Below, one piece after another: positions 52,989-63,682 of a stretch of 64,000 nucleotides of DNA (positions are counted from its first letter, which is position 1; the number at the start of each line of letters is the position of its first letter). A program made the position numbers and the translations under genes. The stretch covers positions 747,001 to 811,000 of the forward strand of contig NZ_CP071612.1 of assembly GCF_017357245.1 (NCBI RefSeq), written 5' to 3'. The notes under the pieces are model-generated. The model saw only the letters and a list, made by a program, of their open reading frames with translations, was not told where the DNA came from and searched no databases. This DNA is from Rhizobium bangladeshense. GTDB taxonomy: Bacteria; Pseudomonadota; Alphaproteobacteria; Rhizobiales; Rhizobiaceae.

Positions 52989-53939
52989 GTGTACGACTTA
53001 TCCAACAAAAAGATCTGGGTTGCCGGTCATCGTGGTATGGTTGGCAGCGCTCTTGTGCGCAGGCTTCAATCGGAAAATTGCAGCATCATCACGGCTACCC
53101 GCCGGGAAGTCGACTTGAGGCGCCAGGACGAGGTCGAGAAATTTGTTGAATCAGTTCGACCTGATGCGGCCATCCTCGCCGCTGCAAGAGTTGGCGGCAT
53201 CCTCGCGAATGACAGCTATCCCGCAGAATTCCTCTATGACAATCTTATCATCGAAGCCAACATCTTCGAAGCCGCCCACCGAGCGGGAGTGGACCGGCTT
53301 CTCTTCCTGGGGTCAAGCTGCATCTATCCCAAACTCGCTCCACAGCCGATTCCCGAAGAGGCGCTGCTGACCGGTCCGCTCGAGCCGACCAACGAATGGT
53401 ACGCGATTGCCAAGATCGCCGGTATCAAGCTCGCGGAGGCCTATCGTAAGCAATATGGTCGCGATTACATTTCGGCCATGCCGACCAATCTGTACGGCCC
53501 GGGCGATAATTTCGACCTGAATTCCAGTCATGTAATGCCCGCCCTCATCCGCAAGGCGCATGCCGCGAAACTTCGCAAAGACCCGCACATAGTGGTCTGG
53601 GGCACAGGGACCCCGCGCCGGGAGTTTCTTCACGTCGACGACTGCGCCGACGCCTTGGTGTTTCTGCTCAAAACATATTCGGGATCGCAGCACGTCAATG
53701 TCGGCTCGGGCACGGATCTCGAAATTATCGAGCTGGCGCGTTTGGTATGCCGCGTTGTTGGTTACGAGGGCGAGATCATTCATGATCTTTCTAAACCCGA
53801 CGGCACGCCGCGAAAGCTGATGAGCAACAAGAAGCTGCAGGACATGGGCTGGAAAGCAAGCATCCCGCTTGAGGACGGCATCCGAGCCACCTACGCTTGG
53901 TTTCTGCAGTCCGAAAATGGAGCCGATCCAGCGGTCTGA
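52989..53939 (+). CDS. fcl: GDP-L-fucose synthase
   Basis: The product has 316 residues with a GTG start directly after the gmd stop. VAGHRGMVGSALVRRL (11-26), AARVGGILANDSYPAEFLYD, GSSCIYPKLAPQPIPE, the YAIAK active site and PTNLYGPGDNFD are diagnostic of the epimerase/reductase. It makes GDP-L-fucose from the Gmd product. The right boundary of the O-antigen cluster. Confidence 0.97.
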   Translation: MYDLSNKKIWVAGHRGMVGSALVRRLQSENCSIITATRREVDLRRQDEVEKFVESVRPDAAILAAARVGGILANDSYPAEFLYDNLIIEANIFEAAHRAGVDRLLFLGSSCIYPKLAPQPIPEEALLTGPLEPTNEWYAIAKIAGIKLAEAYRKQYGRDYISAMPTNLYGPGDNFDLNSSHVMPALIRKAHAAKLRKDPHIVVWGTGTPRREFLHVDDCADALVFLLKTYSGSQHVNVGSGTDLEIIELARLVCRVVGYEGEIIHDLSKPDGTPRKLMSNKKLQDMGWKASIPLEDGIRATYAWFLQSENGADPAV

Positions 53940-54444
53940 TACCAGGCGGTCAAGATCAGCATTTTGCAATTCCCGCGTCGATGTTCGCGGCATGGAGGCG
54001 TCGCCTTCAATTCCTCGTGGTGCCCAGATTATCCCGTGAATGTCGGCCAAATCCGCATGGCTGCCGGAGCGAGGAAGGTCCCAATGACCCGTCGGCTTTG
54101 TGGTGACAGGCGGCGATGCGCGGCAACTGCTCCAGCCGGTTAACATTCGCTCCATTCAGTTTCTATCCTTGTCAGCTCGGAAATCGCGTTCTGGCAGCTG
54201 TGAAATCCGGAACCGCATTGTCGTCTGAACTTTCACTCCCCGTCAGGATAAAGGCGAAAGGGTGGTTCGCTCTGCGTGGAAGAGCAATCGCGTCTCTTGT
54301 CGACGGCCGCAGGACAGCTCTGCCATTGCGGCGGGGAACCCGATAGGGTTAGCGCGGTGAGTATTGTAGGGAGACCGAATATACGCATAATTTCTGCGGC
54401 TGGCGCTGCCAGGCAAGATCAGTCGAAATTCTTGGGGGAATTCC
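53940..54444. other. 505-bp gene-free stretch at the right end of the O-antigen cluster
   Basis: All reading frames here are short or interrupted and give no recognisable product. A GGGGGAATTCC ribosome binding site for the next gene lies at its end. It may hold remnants of deleted sequence, since cluster edges are often rearranged, but I recognise none. Confidence 0.45.
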
Positions 54445-55467
54445 ATGGAAACAATCATCGGGGATGCCCATGCTGGCGCAGTGTCGCCTGAACTTGTAGT
54501 CGATGCACTGTTTGCATGCCGAAAGACGGCGGCGATCAGAGCGGCCATCGAGCTTGATCTCTTCACTCATATCAGCGAGGGCAAAACGCCAGCTGTGCTG
54601 GGGTCGGCAACAGGCGCCTCGGAGCGTGGGGTTCGCATCCTCTGCGATTACCTTGTGGTCCATGGCTTCCTGACCAAGGAGGGCGAACGGTACAGAACGA
54701 CGCCCTCGACCAGAATGTTCCTCGATCGCAATTCGCCGGCCTATATGGGCTCCGCTGTCGAGTTCGTCGCCGCACCCGAAGTACTGGATAACTTTCTGCG
54801 CGACCCGGCCGCCATCGTGCGAAACGGCGGTTCGGCCGGGCTCGCGAACATGTCGCCAGACAATCCGGTCTGGCTGAAATTTGCGCGCGGCATGGGCTCC
54901 TTTACCGGGCTCAGCGCCAAACTACTGGCTGGCGAAATCTCCGGCTGGCCGGTCTCCCCAAAGAAGGTGTTGGACATCGCCGCAGGTCCAGGCGTTTTCG
55001 GGATAGAAATTGCCAAGGCCTTTCCATCGTCTGAGATCGTCGCCGTCGACTGGGGCGCCGTCTTGGAGCTGTCGAGGCAGAATGCGGAAAAAGCCGGCGT
55101 GGCGGACCGCTACCGGACGATCGCCGGCAGTGCCTTCGATGTGGAGTGGGGCACGGGTTATGACCTCGTCCTGCTTCCGAATTTTCTGCACCATTTCGAT
55201 TTGCCGACATGCGCTGAGCTGTTGCGAAAGATCATCGCGAGCCTTGCAAAGGATGGTCGGATCGTGGCGGTCGATTTTGTGCCGAACGAAGATGGCGTGT
55301 CGCCGCCTTTTCCCGCGGCCTTCTCCTGGGAGATGCTCGCCAGCACGCCAGCGGGCCAGGCTTATAAGGAAAGCGAGTTGGCTGAGATGGCAAAAATGGC
55401 CGGACTAGCCGGCGTCACGGTCAAACCGATGCCGCCGACGCCTGCAAGCCTCATTCTCTTTGAATAG
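54445..55467 (+). CDS. O-methyltransferase-like class I SAM methyltransferase with N-terminal dimerisation domain
   Basis: The product has 340 residues. The N-terminal winged-helix segment (LVVDALFACRKTAAIRAAIE; ASERGVRILCDYLVVHGFLT) is that of small-molecule O-methyltransferases. VLDIAAGPGVFGIEIAKAFP near residue 172 is motif I, and LLPNFLHHFDLPTCAELLRK is the later acidic/His region. It resembles the CrtF/hydroxyneurosporene methyltransferase group. It stands alone downstream of the O-antigen cluster with its own ribosome binding site; whether it serves the LPS is unknown. Confidence 0.82.
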   Translation: METIIGDAHAGAVSPELVVDALFACRKTAAIRAAIELDLFTHISEGKTPAVLGSATGASERGVRILCDYLVVHGFLTKEGERYRTTPSTRMFLDRNSPAYMGSAVEFVAAPEVLDNFLRDPAAIVRNGGSAGLANMSPDNPVWLKFARGMGSFTGLSAKLLAGEISGWPVSPKKVLDIAAGPGVFGIEIAKAFPSSEIVAVDWGAVLELSRQNAEKAGVADRYRTIAGSAFDVEWGTGYDLVLLPNFLHHFDLPTCAELLRKIIASLAKDGRIVAVDFVPNEDGVSPPFPAAFSWEMLASTPAGQAYKESELAEMAKMAGLAGVTVKPMPPTPASLILFE

Positions 55468-55534
55468 CCGCAACAAAAAGCCGTCTGTCCTATTTTGTCG
55501 ACAGAACCGAGCTCATCTGAGGTTGAAGAAGGAC

Positions 55535-55608
55535 TGGCTGGGGAACCTGGATTCGAACCAAGATCGACGGAGTCAGAGTCCGCTGTTCTACCATTGAACT
55601 ATTCCCCA
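55535..55608 (-). tRNA. tRNA-Gln (anticodon CTG), CCA encoded
   Basis: Reading the minus strand, acceptor TGGGGAA pairs with TTCCCCA, the D arm contains TTCAATGGTAGAA, and the anticodon loop CTCTGAC gives CTG (plus-strand cag at 55574-55576). The T arm contains GGTTCGAATCC, and CCA ends the gene. A standard tRNA-Gln reading CAG codons. Confidence 0.96.
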
Positions 55609-55853
55609 GCAAGCGAACCGGCGGGCGGTTCGGCTGGTGTGCGGCGCTTATAAACAAAAGCCCGGCGATTGCAAATACCTGTTTTGAAAAAAATCGGCCC
55701 TCTCAGCCAAGGGGCGAACCTCTTCCGCAAAGCCCTCTGCCAAAAAAGAATTTGGTGATTTTGGCGGCCGCTGATATTCTTGCGGCAACGCAAAAATCGA
55801 ATGAGCGCCTGCTGCATATCCCAGGGACTTGCGCGGCGCGGTGGAAAAACAAC

Positions 55854-57410
55854 GTGGAAGACCCCGAAGGCGGCGCCAAGCCGCAATTTGACGGGGCGAC
55901 GGCGGCAGGGCGCAGGGACGGCAAGAAGTCCAGGCGCCGCAAGGGCAAGCGAGGCGGGCAATCCCGCAATGCGGCTCATCCCGCTTCGCATGAGCTTTCC
56001 GGCGGTGCCGGACAGCCTGCGCGCCCGATAGAAGATGCAGCCGGGAATCCGGCCCGCAAGCGGAAGCGTCGCCGTCGTGGCGGTCAGGGCGCTTCACAGC
56101 ATGGCTCGCTTCAAAACCAGGCGGTGGAACAGACAGGCGCGGTAGCCAGTGCCGCCCGGTCCGGGGCCGAACAGGCATCGAGCCGGCGCAACCGCCGGAA
56201 GCATCGCGGCAAGCGCGGGCTGCAGGGCCGGCCGCTGTCATCGGCAAAGCCTGCCCATGTCCCGCTGCAGGAAAGCCGCGTCGATGAGACCGCGCTCAGT
56301 GCCGTCCCCGGCGAGATGCAGAACGGCGCGGCCGACGGCCGTAAAGGGCGCCAGGAGAGCATCGGTCGCCAGGGGGATCGCCAGGCCGGCGAGCACGCAT
56401 GGCCGGACGAGCTCTATGCTGCGCTCGATCTCGGCACCAATAATTGCCGTCTGCTCATTGCCCAGCCGACCCGTCCGGGTCAGTTCCGCGTCGTCGATGC
56501 CTTTTCTCGTATCGTGCGGCTCGGGGAAGGCCTTGCCGCCAGCGGTCGTCTTTCCGACGAGGCGATGGAAAGGGCGGTCGAGGCGCTGAAAATCTGCGCC
56601 GGCAAGCTCAGGAACCGGGAGATCCGCCGCATGCGGCTGATCGCCACCGAAGCCTGCCGCCAGGCGATTAATGGCGCGGAGTTCCTCGGCCGAGTCGTCG
56701 CGGAAACCGGCCTCGAGCTTGAAATCATCGACCGGGAGACCGAGGCGCGGCTTGCGGTCTCCGGCTGCTCCTCACTCGTCGGCCGCGAGACCCGTTCCGT
56801 CGTCCTCTTTGATATTGGCGGCGGCTCATCGGAGATCGCCGTCATCCGCATCGGCGACAATCGCTTTAGCCGGCTGGCCAATCACATCACCCACTGGACC
56901 TCCCTTCCGGTCGGCGTCGTGACGCTGTCGGAGCGTCACGGCGGGCGCGACGTCACGCCGGATGTTTTCGAAGGCATGGTGCGCGAGGTCGAAGCCATGC
57001 TTGGAAGCTTCGATTGCCCGCAGATCGAGATCGCTGAGACCGGCGACTTCCACCTGATCGGCACGTCGGGCACGGTGACGACGCTTGCCGGCGTTCATCT
57101 CGACCTGCCGCGTTATGACCGGCGCAAGGTCGACGGCATCTGGCTCTCGGATGACGAGGTCTCCGCCATGCAGGCAAAGCTTCTCTCCTGGGATTTCGAA
57201 AGCCGCGCCGCCAATCCCTGCATCGGGCCGGACCGCGCGGATCTGGTGCTGGCGGGTTGCGCCATTCTCGAGGCGATCCGCCGCCGCTGGCCGAGCCCGC
57301 GCATGCGGGTTGCCGATCGCGGCTTGAGGGAAGGCCTGCTCACCGACATGATGGCCGATGACGGCGTATGGCGGCGCCATCGCAACCGCCGAGGTCAGCG
57401 GGCGAAATAG
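55854..57410 (+). CDS. ppx: Ppx/GppA family exopolyphosphatase with long basic N-terminal extension
   Basis: The product is about 518 residues from a GTG at 55854 (GGAAAA upstream). The first about 185 residues are low-complexity and carry three Arg/Lys blocks: [27 protein letters not shown] and [12 protein letters not shown]. The catalytic fold starts at [20 protein letters not shown] (about 189), with [24 protein letters not shown] (about 315-330) and [16 protein letters not shown] as the ASKHA phosphate motifs. It degrades polyphosphate or pppGpp. The extension is probably disordered and nucleic-acid or polyphosphate binding. A TTG at 55752 would add 34 residues. The rlmE gene follows after 10 bp. 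Confidence 0.9.
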   Translation: MEDPEGGAKPQFDGATAAGRRDGKKSRRRKGKRGGQSRNAAHPASHELSGGAGQPARPIEDAAGNPARKRKRRRRGGQGASQHGSLQNQAVEQTGAVASAARSGAEQASSRRNRRKHRGKRGLQGRPLSSAKPAHVPLQESRVDETALSAVPGEMQNGAADGRKGRQESIGRQGDRQAGEHAWPDELYAALDLGTNNCRLLIAQPTRPGQFRVVDAFSRIVRLGEGLAASGRLSDEAMERAVEALKICAGKLRNREIRRMRLIATEACRQAINGAEFLGRVVAETGLELEIIDRETEARLAVSGCSSLVGRETRSVVLFDIGGGSSEIAVIRIGDNRFSRLANHITHWTSLPVGVVTLSERHGGRDVTPDVFEGMVREVEAMLGSFDCPQIEIAETGDFHLIGTSGTVTTLAGVHLDLPRYDRRKVDGIWLSDDEVSAMQAKLLSWDFESRAANPCIGPDRADLVLAGCAILEAIRRRWPSPRMRVADRGLREGLLTDMMADDGVWRRHRNRRGQRAK

Positions 57411-57420
57411 GGGGAAGGGC

Positions 57421-58140
57421 ATGACAAAGGCACCGATCGCGGGAAACCGCACCGGCCGCAAGCTCGGCCAGCGCGTCAAGAACAAGAAGATGAAGGCATC
57501 CTCCCGCCAATGGCTGCAGCGCCACATCAACGATCCCTATGTGCAGCGCGCCCAGCTCGAAGGCTATCGCGCCCGCGCCGCCTTCAAGCTGTTGGAGATC
57601 GACGAGAAATACCACATCCTGCGCGGCGCCAAGCGCATCATCGATCTGGGGGCAGCTCCTGGCAGCTGGTCGCAGATCGCCGCCAAGGTCACCGGCTCGA
57701 CGGATGAGGACGTGCGTGTGGCGGCGATCGATTTCCTCGAAATGGCCCAGCTTCCCGGCGTCAAGATCCTGCAGCTCGATTTCCTCGATCCCAGTGCGCC
57801 GGAAAAGCTGATGGAGGCTGTTGGCGGCACGCCCGACCTCGTCATCTCCGATATGGCCGCCCCGACCACGGGCCACCATCGCACCGATCATCTGCGCACC
57901 ATGCATCTTTGCGAAGTCGCAGCCCACTTCGCCATCGAGGTGCTGGGGGAGGGCGGGCATTTCCTCACCAAGACCTTCCAGGGCGGCACCGAGCGTGATC
58001 TGCTCGCCATGCTGAAGCAGAACTTTCGCCAGGTCGTCCATGTCAAGCCCGCCTCGTCGCGCGCCGAATCGGTCGAAATGTTCCTGCTGGCCAAGGGCTT
58101 TAAAGGGCGTAAGACGGAAGGCGAAACAGAAGAGGGTTGA
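57421..58140 (+). CDS. rlmE: 23S rRNA (uridine-2'-O)-methyltransferase
   Basis: The product has 239 residues. [20 protein letters not shown] (about 27-46), [16 protein letters not shown] with the catalytic Lys, [13 protein letters not shown] for SAM binding, [18 protein letters not shown] with the catalytic Asp and FLTKTFQGG with the second Lys match RlmE/FtsJ. It methylates U2552 (E. coli numbering) of 23S rRNA late in 50S assembly. GGGGAAGG precedes the ATG. Likely co-transcribed with ppx. Confidence 0.96.
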   Translation: MTKAPIAGNRTGRKLGQRVKNKKMKASSRQWLQRHINDPYVQRAQLEGYRARAAFKLLEIDEKYHILRGAKRIIDLGAAPGSWSQIAAKVTGSTDEDVRVAAIDFLEMAQLPGVKILQLDFLDPSAPEKLMEAVGGTPDLVISDMAAPTTGHHRTDHLRTMHLCEVAAHFAIEVLGEGGHFLTKTFQGGTERDLLAMLKQNFRQVVHVKPASSRAESVEMFLLAKGFKGRKTEGETEEG

Positions 58141-58197
58141 TCTTCAGACTTATTCCGGCTGATGATGGCGGCGCAGGATTTTAATACAGCTGGCCAG

Positions 58198-58581
58198 ATG
58201 CTTCTCTATATCACACTCGGCACCAACGATCTTCAACGCGCAGGTCATTTCTATGACGCCGTGCTGGGTGCGCTCGGCTATCGGCGCCAGCGTCATTCGG
58301 AGGAGGAAATCGGCTATTCCGCCGATGGTGACACGCGCTGCCGCTTCTGGGTGGTGACGCCGTTCAATCGTCGCCGTGCGACTGCCGGGAATGGTGCCAT
58401 GGTCGCGCTTGCGGCCGAAACGCGGGCGGCTGTCGATGCCTTCCACGCAGCCGCGATAGCGGCAGGCGCGGTGGATGAGGGCAAGCCTGGCCTGCGTTCC
58501 TACCACGCCCATTTCTATGCGGCCTATGTCCGGGATCTTGACGGCAACAAGCTGAGTGCCGTCTGCGAAAGCCCCGAATAA
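58198..58581 (+). CDS. VOC superfamily (glyoxalase/bleomycin-resistance-like) protein
   Basis: The product is about 127 residues. The start MLLYITLGTNDLQRAGHFYD and the C-terminal YAAYVRDLDGNKLSAVC are the two halves of the paired beta-alpha-beta-beta-beta fold. Family members are metal-dependent lyases, isomerases or dioxygenases; the substrate is unknown. Starts at 58162/58165 are possible but lack a ribosome binding site and family similarity. It converges on the MFS gene with a 9-bp gap. Confidence 0.8.
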   Translation: MLLYITLGTNDLQRAGHFYDAVLGALGYRRQRHSEEEIGYSADGDTRCRFWVVTPFNRRRATAGNGAMVALAAETRAAVDAFHAAAIAAGAVDEGKPGLRSYHAHFYAAYVRDLDGNKLSAVCESPE

Positions 58582-58590
58582 GACGGGGGC

Positions 58591-60057
58591 CTATTTCACG
58601 ACCGGCTGTTCCGCCTTGATCTTAGACGCCTTCACGAGACTGGGACGGTGGCCGGAAACGAGCGCGCCGGCATTGCGGTCCATCCGGATGAAGGGAATGG
58701 TCGCAATCACGGTCAGTCCTGCGATGATGTAGAAGGCAAGGTGGAAATCCGCAACCTGCAACGCCTCGCCCCTGATATGGATCGAGGTCTCCAAAATTGC
58801 GGCCGCCACGGCGACGCCGAGCGCCAGGCTGACCTGTTGCATGACGGAGCTCATCGATGTCGCCTGGCTGGCTTCAGCATCATCGATATCGGCAAAGGCA
58901 AGCGCATTGACGCCCGTGAACATGAAGGACCGGGAGAAACCGCCGAGAAGCAGAACGCCGATGATGATGAGATGCGGGGTTGCCGGCGTGAAGAAGCCGG
59001 TGATCACGGTCACCACAGCCGTCACCATGGCGGCGCCGATGAGCGTCGTGCGGAAGCCGGTGGCTGCGAAAACGCGCTTGGCCATGAACTTCGTGGTGAT
59101 CGCCCCGATCGCCCCGGCAAAGGTAATGAGGCCGGATTGGAACGGCGTCAGCCCGAAGCCGAGCTGCAGCATCAGTGGTGTCAGAAATGGCATGGCGCCG
59201 ACGCAGATTCGAAAGAGGTTGCCTCCCGTAGTCGAAGCCCGGAATGTCGGATTCTTGAACAGATTGAGGTTGAGGATCGGCGCCGGGTGGCGCTTTGCAT
59301 GGCTGACGTAGAGGATGCCGCAGGCAAGGCCGATCAAGGTCGCGGTGATGCCGATGACCGGGGGCAGGGCCGGCAGGCTGACCACCGACAGGCCGAAGAC
59401 TACGCCCGCGGCCGAAAGCGAGGTGAGCAGAAAGCCGGTGAAATCGAGCTTCGGCGGCGCCGTCGCTTCAACCTCCGGCAGGAAGATCGTCGCAAGCCAG
59501 ATGCCGACGATGCCGACCGGCACGTTGATCAGGAAGATCCAGTGCCAGCTGAAATAGGTAGTTATGAAGCCGCCGAGCGGTGGGCCGGTGAGCGGGCCGA
59601 CAAGGGCCGGAATGGTCAGCAGCGCCATGGCCGAGACGAGGTCGCTGCGCTGCGTGGTGCGCACCAGGACGAGACGGCCGACCGGCGTCATCATCGCGCC
59701 GCCCATGCCCTGCAGGAAGCGGGCAAATACGAATTCGACGAGATTGGAAGAGACGGCGCAGAAGATCGAGCCGACGACGAAGACCGAGATGGCGAGGCGG
59801 AATATCTTCTTGGCGCCGAACCTGTCGGCCATCCAGCCGCTGACCGGAATGAACACCGCCAGCGCCACCATGTAGGACGTCAGTGCCAGCTTCAGAGTGA
59901 TCGGCCCGACGTTGAGATCCTTGGCGATTGCCGGCAGCGCCGTCGAAATCACGGTGGAGTCCATCTGCTCCATGAAGAGAGCGACGGCAAGGATCAGCGG
60001 GACGATGCGGTTCATAGACGGGAGCCGTGATAGGCTGCGATCGGAGGAGGAAGGCAT
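58591..60057 (-). CDS. DHA2-family MFS drug-efflux transporter
   Basis: The product has 488 residues with about 13-14 membrane helices. The motif LFMEQMDSTVISTALPAIAK in helix 1 and GWMADRFGAKKIFRLAISVF (motif A loop) mark the DHA2/EmrB-like group; GRLVLVRTTQRSDLVSAMAL and LTGPPLGGFITTYFSWHWIF (motif C region) follow. It exports drugs or organic compounds using the proton gradient. It is divergent from a Tat-exported MBL-fold gene. A longer frame to 60273 would overlap that gene and is rejected. Confidence 0.92.
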   Translation of the reverse strand: MPSSSDRSLSRLPSMNRIVPLILAVALFMEQMDSTVISTALPAIAKDLNVGPITLKLALTSYMVALAVFIPVSGWMADRFGAKKIFRLAISVFVVGSIFCAVSSNLVEFVFARFLQGMGGAMMTPVGRLVLVRTTQRSDLVSAMALLTIPALVGPLTGPPLGGFITTYFSWHWIFLINVPVGIVGIWLATIFLPEVEATAPPKLDFTGFLLTSLSAAGVVFGLSVVSLPALPPVIGITATLIGLACGILYVSHAKRHPAPILNLNLFKNPTFRASTTGGNLFRICVGAMPFLTPLMLQLGFGLTPFQSGLITFAGAIGAITTKFMAKRVFAATGFRTTLIGAAMVTAVVTVITGFFTPATPHLIIIGVLLLGGFSRSFMFTGVNALAFADIDDAEASQATSMSSVMQQVSLALGVAVAAAILETSIHIRGEALQVADFHLAFYIIAGLTVIATIPFIRMDRNAGALVSGHRPSLVKASKIKAEQPVVK

Positions 60058-60260
60058 TTGCTGTGTAGACCCACTTCCAGGGCCTGCCAATCCTTCAATC
60101 GGCTTCGATCGCACGTTTGGTTCACGTCTGCGTGAGCTGGCTTGCCCCGCAACCTTCCCTATCAAGATTGACATATGTTCGCTTCGCCCCGGTATGAATC
60201 CGGGCGGGCATATCGTCGGGGCAGTGCGGCCGACACGCCGCGCAACAAAGGGGAGTGGAC

Positions 60261-61253
60261 ATGGCAATTTCAACGCAATTAAAGCGGCGCACGCTTTTTG
60301 CCGCAGGCCTCGGACTGCTGGCGGCGCCGGTAATTTTAAGACAGAAGGCCGAAGCGGCCCCGACTGGAGAAAGCAGCAATATGAATGCAGCGCCTTTGCC
60401 CGAAATCAATCAATTCAAGCTCGGTTCCTTTAAGGTCACCGTCGTGCGCGACGGCATCAACATCTCCGAAAGACCCAATGAAACCTTCGGCACCAATCAG
60501 GACCCCGAAACCGTCAAGGCTTTGCTGACCGCAAACTTCCTGCCGGCCGACAAGTTCTTGAACGGATATGCGCCTGCCATCATCGATACCGGTTCGGATG
60601 TCATTCTTATCGATACCGGCTTCGGCGCGGCGGGGCGGGCGCGCGGCGCCGGCCAGCTTGCCGAAGGTCTGAAGGCCGCAGGATATTCCGCCGACGACGT
60701 CACCCTTGTGGCGCTGACCCACCTGCACGGGGATCATATCGGCGGTCTGATGGAAGACGGCGCCGCCGCCTTCAAGAATGCCCGTTATGTGGTTGGCCAG
60801 GCTGAGTATGACTTCTGGTCGAACAAATCACGCGAGGGCACGCCCGCCGAAGGCGGCCACAAGGCCGTGCTCGCCAACGTGACGCCGCTTGTCGAAAAAG
60901 CCACATTCATCAAGGACGGTGACCGCGTCGCGCCCGGCATGACGGCGATGCTGGCGGCGGGTCACAGCCCGGGCCACATGGTGTTCCATGTGGAATCCGA
61001 GGGCAAGCGCCTGCTGCTGACCGGCGATACGGCCAACCACTATATTCTGTCGCTGCTGCGCCCGGATTGGGAAGTGCGCTTCGATATGGACAAGGCGCAG
61101 GCGGCGGCGAGCCGCCGCAAGGTCTTCGACATGATCGCGACCGACAAGGTCGCCTTCCTCGGCTACCACATGCCGTTCCCGGCGGTCGGCTTCGCCGAGA
61201 AGCAGGACGGCGGCTATCGCTTCGTGCCGAAGACCTATCAATTCGACATTTGA
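60261..61253 (+). CDS. Tat-exported metallo-beta-lactamase-fold hydrolase
   Basis: The product has 330 residues. A twin-arginine signal (KRRTLFAAGLGLLAAPVIL, about 8-26) points to periplasmic export in folded form. The zinc motif HLHGDH is at 154-159, with AGHSPGHMVFHV (third metal ligand) and LTGDTANHY (bridging Asp) later. Family members hydrolyse lactones, esters or phosphodiesters; the substrate is unknown. GGGGAG precedes the ATG; a GTG six bases earlier is possible. A TTGACA motif at 60168-60173 may be part of its promoter. The MFS gene is divergent, with an inverted repeat TCACG-TCTG-CGTGA (60122-60135) between the two. Confidence 0.88.
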   Translation: MAISTQLKRRTLFAAGLGLLAAPVILRQKAEAAPTGESSNMNAAPLPEINQFKLGSFKVTVVRDGINISERPNETFGTNQDPETVKALLTANFLPADKFLNGYAPAIIDTGSDVILIDTGFGAAGRARGAGQLAEGLKAAGYSADDVTLVALTHLHGDHIGGLMEDGAAAFKNARYVVGQAEYDFWSNKSREGTPAEGGHKAVLANVTPLVEKATFIKDGDRVAPGMTAMLAAGHSPGHMVFHVESEGKRLLLTGDTANHYILSLLRPDWEVRFDMDKAQAAASRRKVFDMIATDKVAFLGYHMPFPAVGFAEKQDGGYRFVPKTYQFDI

Positions 61254-61260
61254 GCTACCG

Positions 61261-61360
61261 CATGTCGCCCGGAAGTGTGCAGCGGTTCCGGGTTAACGAC
61301 ATGCGTAAAAGCAAAGAGCTAAAGCGCATCGCATGAATCAAGTTTGACGCGATGCGCTTT
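61261..61360. repeat. Rhizobial intergenic mosaic repeat with two palindromes
   Basis: The first palindrome has nested arms CATGTCG/CGACATG (61261-61267, 61297-61303) and CCCGGAA/TTCCGGG (61268-61274, 61286-61292). After a spacer containing the AAAAGCAAAGAGCTAAAG segment common in rhizobial intergenic repeats, a second 12-bp perfect inverted repeat AAAGCGCATCGC / GCGATGCGCTTT spans 61321-61360. It starts 8 bp after the MBL-fold gene. Confidence 0.7.
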
Positions 61361-61480
61361 ACGGACCGCGCGTCTATCAGGCGCGCAAAGGACGCTGTAA
61401 CACTTTGAATCTACGCGTCGTGCTTTCCGGAATCGAATTCGATTTCGGGCCGATGCGGTAGATGCATGGCTGTCATGACG

Positions 61481-61506
61481 AGCCCGGCGGCCACACCGGG
61501 CTTTTT
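61481..61506 (+). terminator. Intrinsic terminator or guaB leader attenuator
   Basis: A 7-bp stem AGCCCGG / CCGGGCT closes an 8-nt loop and runs into TTTTT. It lies 228 bp after the MBL-fold stop and 128 bp before the guaB ATG, so it could end the first transcript or attenuate guaB. Confidence 0.7.
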
Positions 61507-61621
61507 GCTATTTCCTTCCTGTCGTAGACGTGTTACCAGCCCTCGCCAACTTCCAAGCAATTCATGCACACCGCCGGGGCGGACGATTCGTTTCCGGGCC
61601 GGGTTGCATTTTCTTAACTGA

Positions 61622-63118
<1,497 letters not shown>

Positions 63119-63119
63119 T

Positions 63120-63674
63120 ATGAAGGCGGGCAGCGCAATTCCGTCCTGGATCCTCGCGCTGCTCGCAGTCCTCTGCCTTGCGGTGATTGCCTGGACGACA
63201 TTCGGCTTCGTCGTTCCCTTTAAGCACGAAACCGGGCAGGCGGTGCTCGACACCTATTTCGCCGGTTACGAGGAATCTGCCGTCCTCCACATGCAGAAGG
63301 TGCTCGACGGGAACGAAACGGCGGCGAGGCTGCTCAGCGCCATGTATTTCGGGCCGGAGCTGATCTTTCCGGCATTGCTGACGGCGCTGCTGTTCCTTGT
63401 CTTCCTCTGGCTTGGCCCTGTCGGCTCGTGGTTCGGCCGGCCACTTCATCCGCTCCTCGCCAAGGCGATCTACCTGCTGCCTTTTATCTACGGCATCTCC
63501 GATTACGGCGAGAATATTTCCAGTCTGATCGCCTTCGGCAACGGCGCGTCTGCAGGTCTTGCAACGTACCTGCTGCCATGGATGACGCGGTTGAAATTCG
63601 CAAGCCTCGCTATCTGCTTCATCGTCGCCGCCCGGCTGGCCATTGCCCGTTGGCTCTCGCCAGGCCGGGGTTGA
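63120..63674 (+). CDS. Small integral membrane protein of unknown function
   Basis: The product has 184 residues with about four hydrophobic segments (10-33, 80-100, 113-130, 140-178). HETGQAVLDTYFAGYEES links the first two helices; the loop order suggests a periplasmic or cytosolic domain of about 40 residues. I do not recognise the family. The ATG is one base after the guaB stop, so it is probably co-transcribed with guaB. Confidence 0.75.
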   Translation: MKAGSAIPSWILALLAVLCLAVIAWTTFGFVVPFKHETGQAVLDTYFAGYEESAVLHMQKVLDGNETAARLLSAMYFGPELIFPALLTALLFLVFLWLGPVGSWFGRPLHPLLAKAIYLLPFIYGISDYGENISSLIAFGNGASAGLATYLLPWMTRLKFASLAICFIVAARLAIARWLSPGRG

Positions 63675-63682
63675 AGCGGCTA

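Noticed and set aside
58648..60030. 460-codon plus-strand frame opposite the MFS transporter
   Set aside because: Highly charged composition typical of the complement of membrane helices; the minus strand encodes a clear DHA2 transporter.
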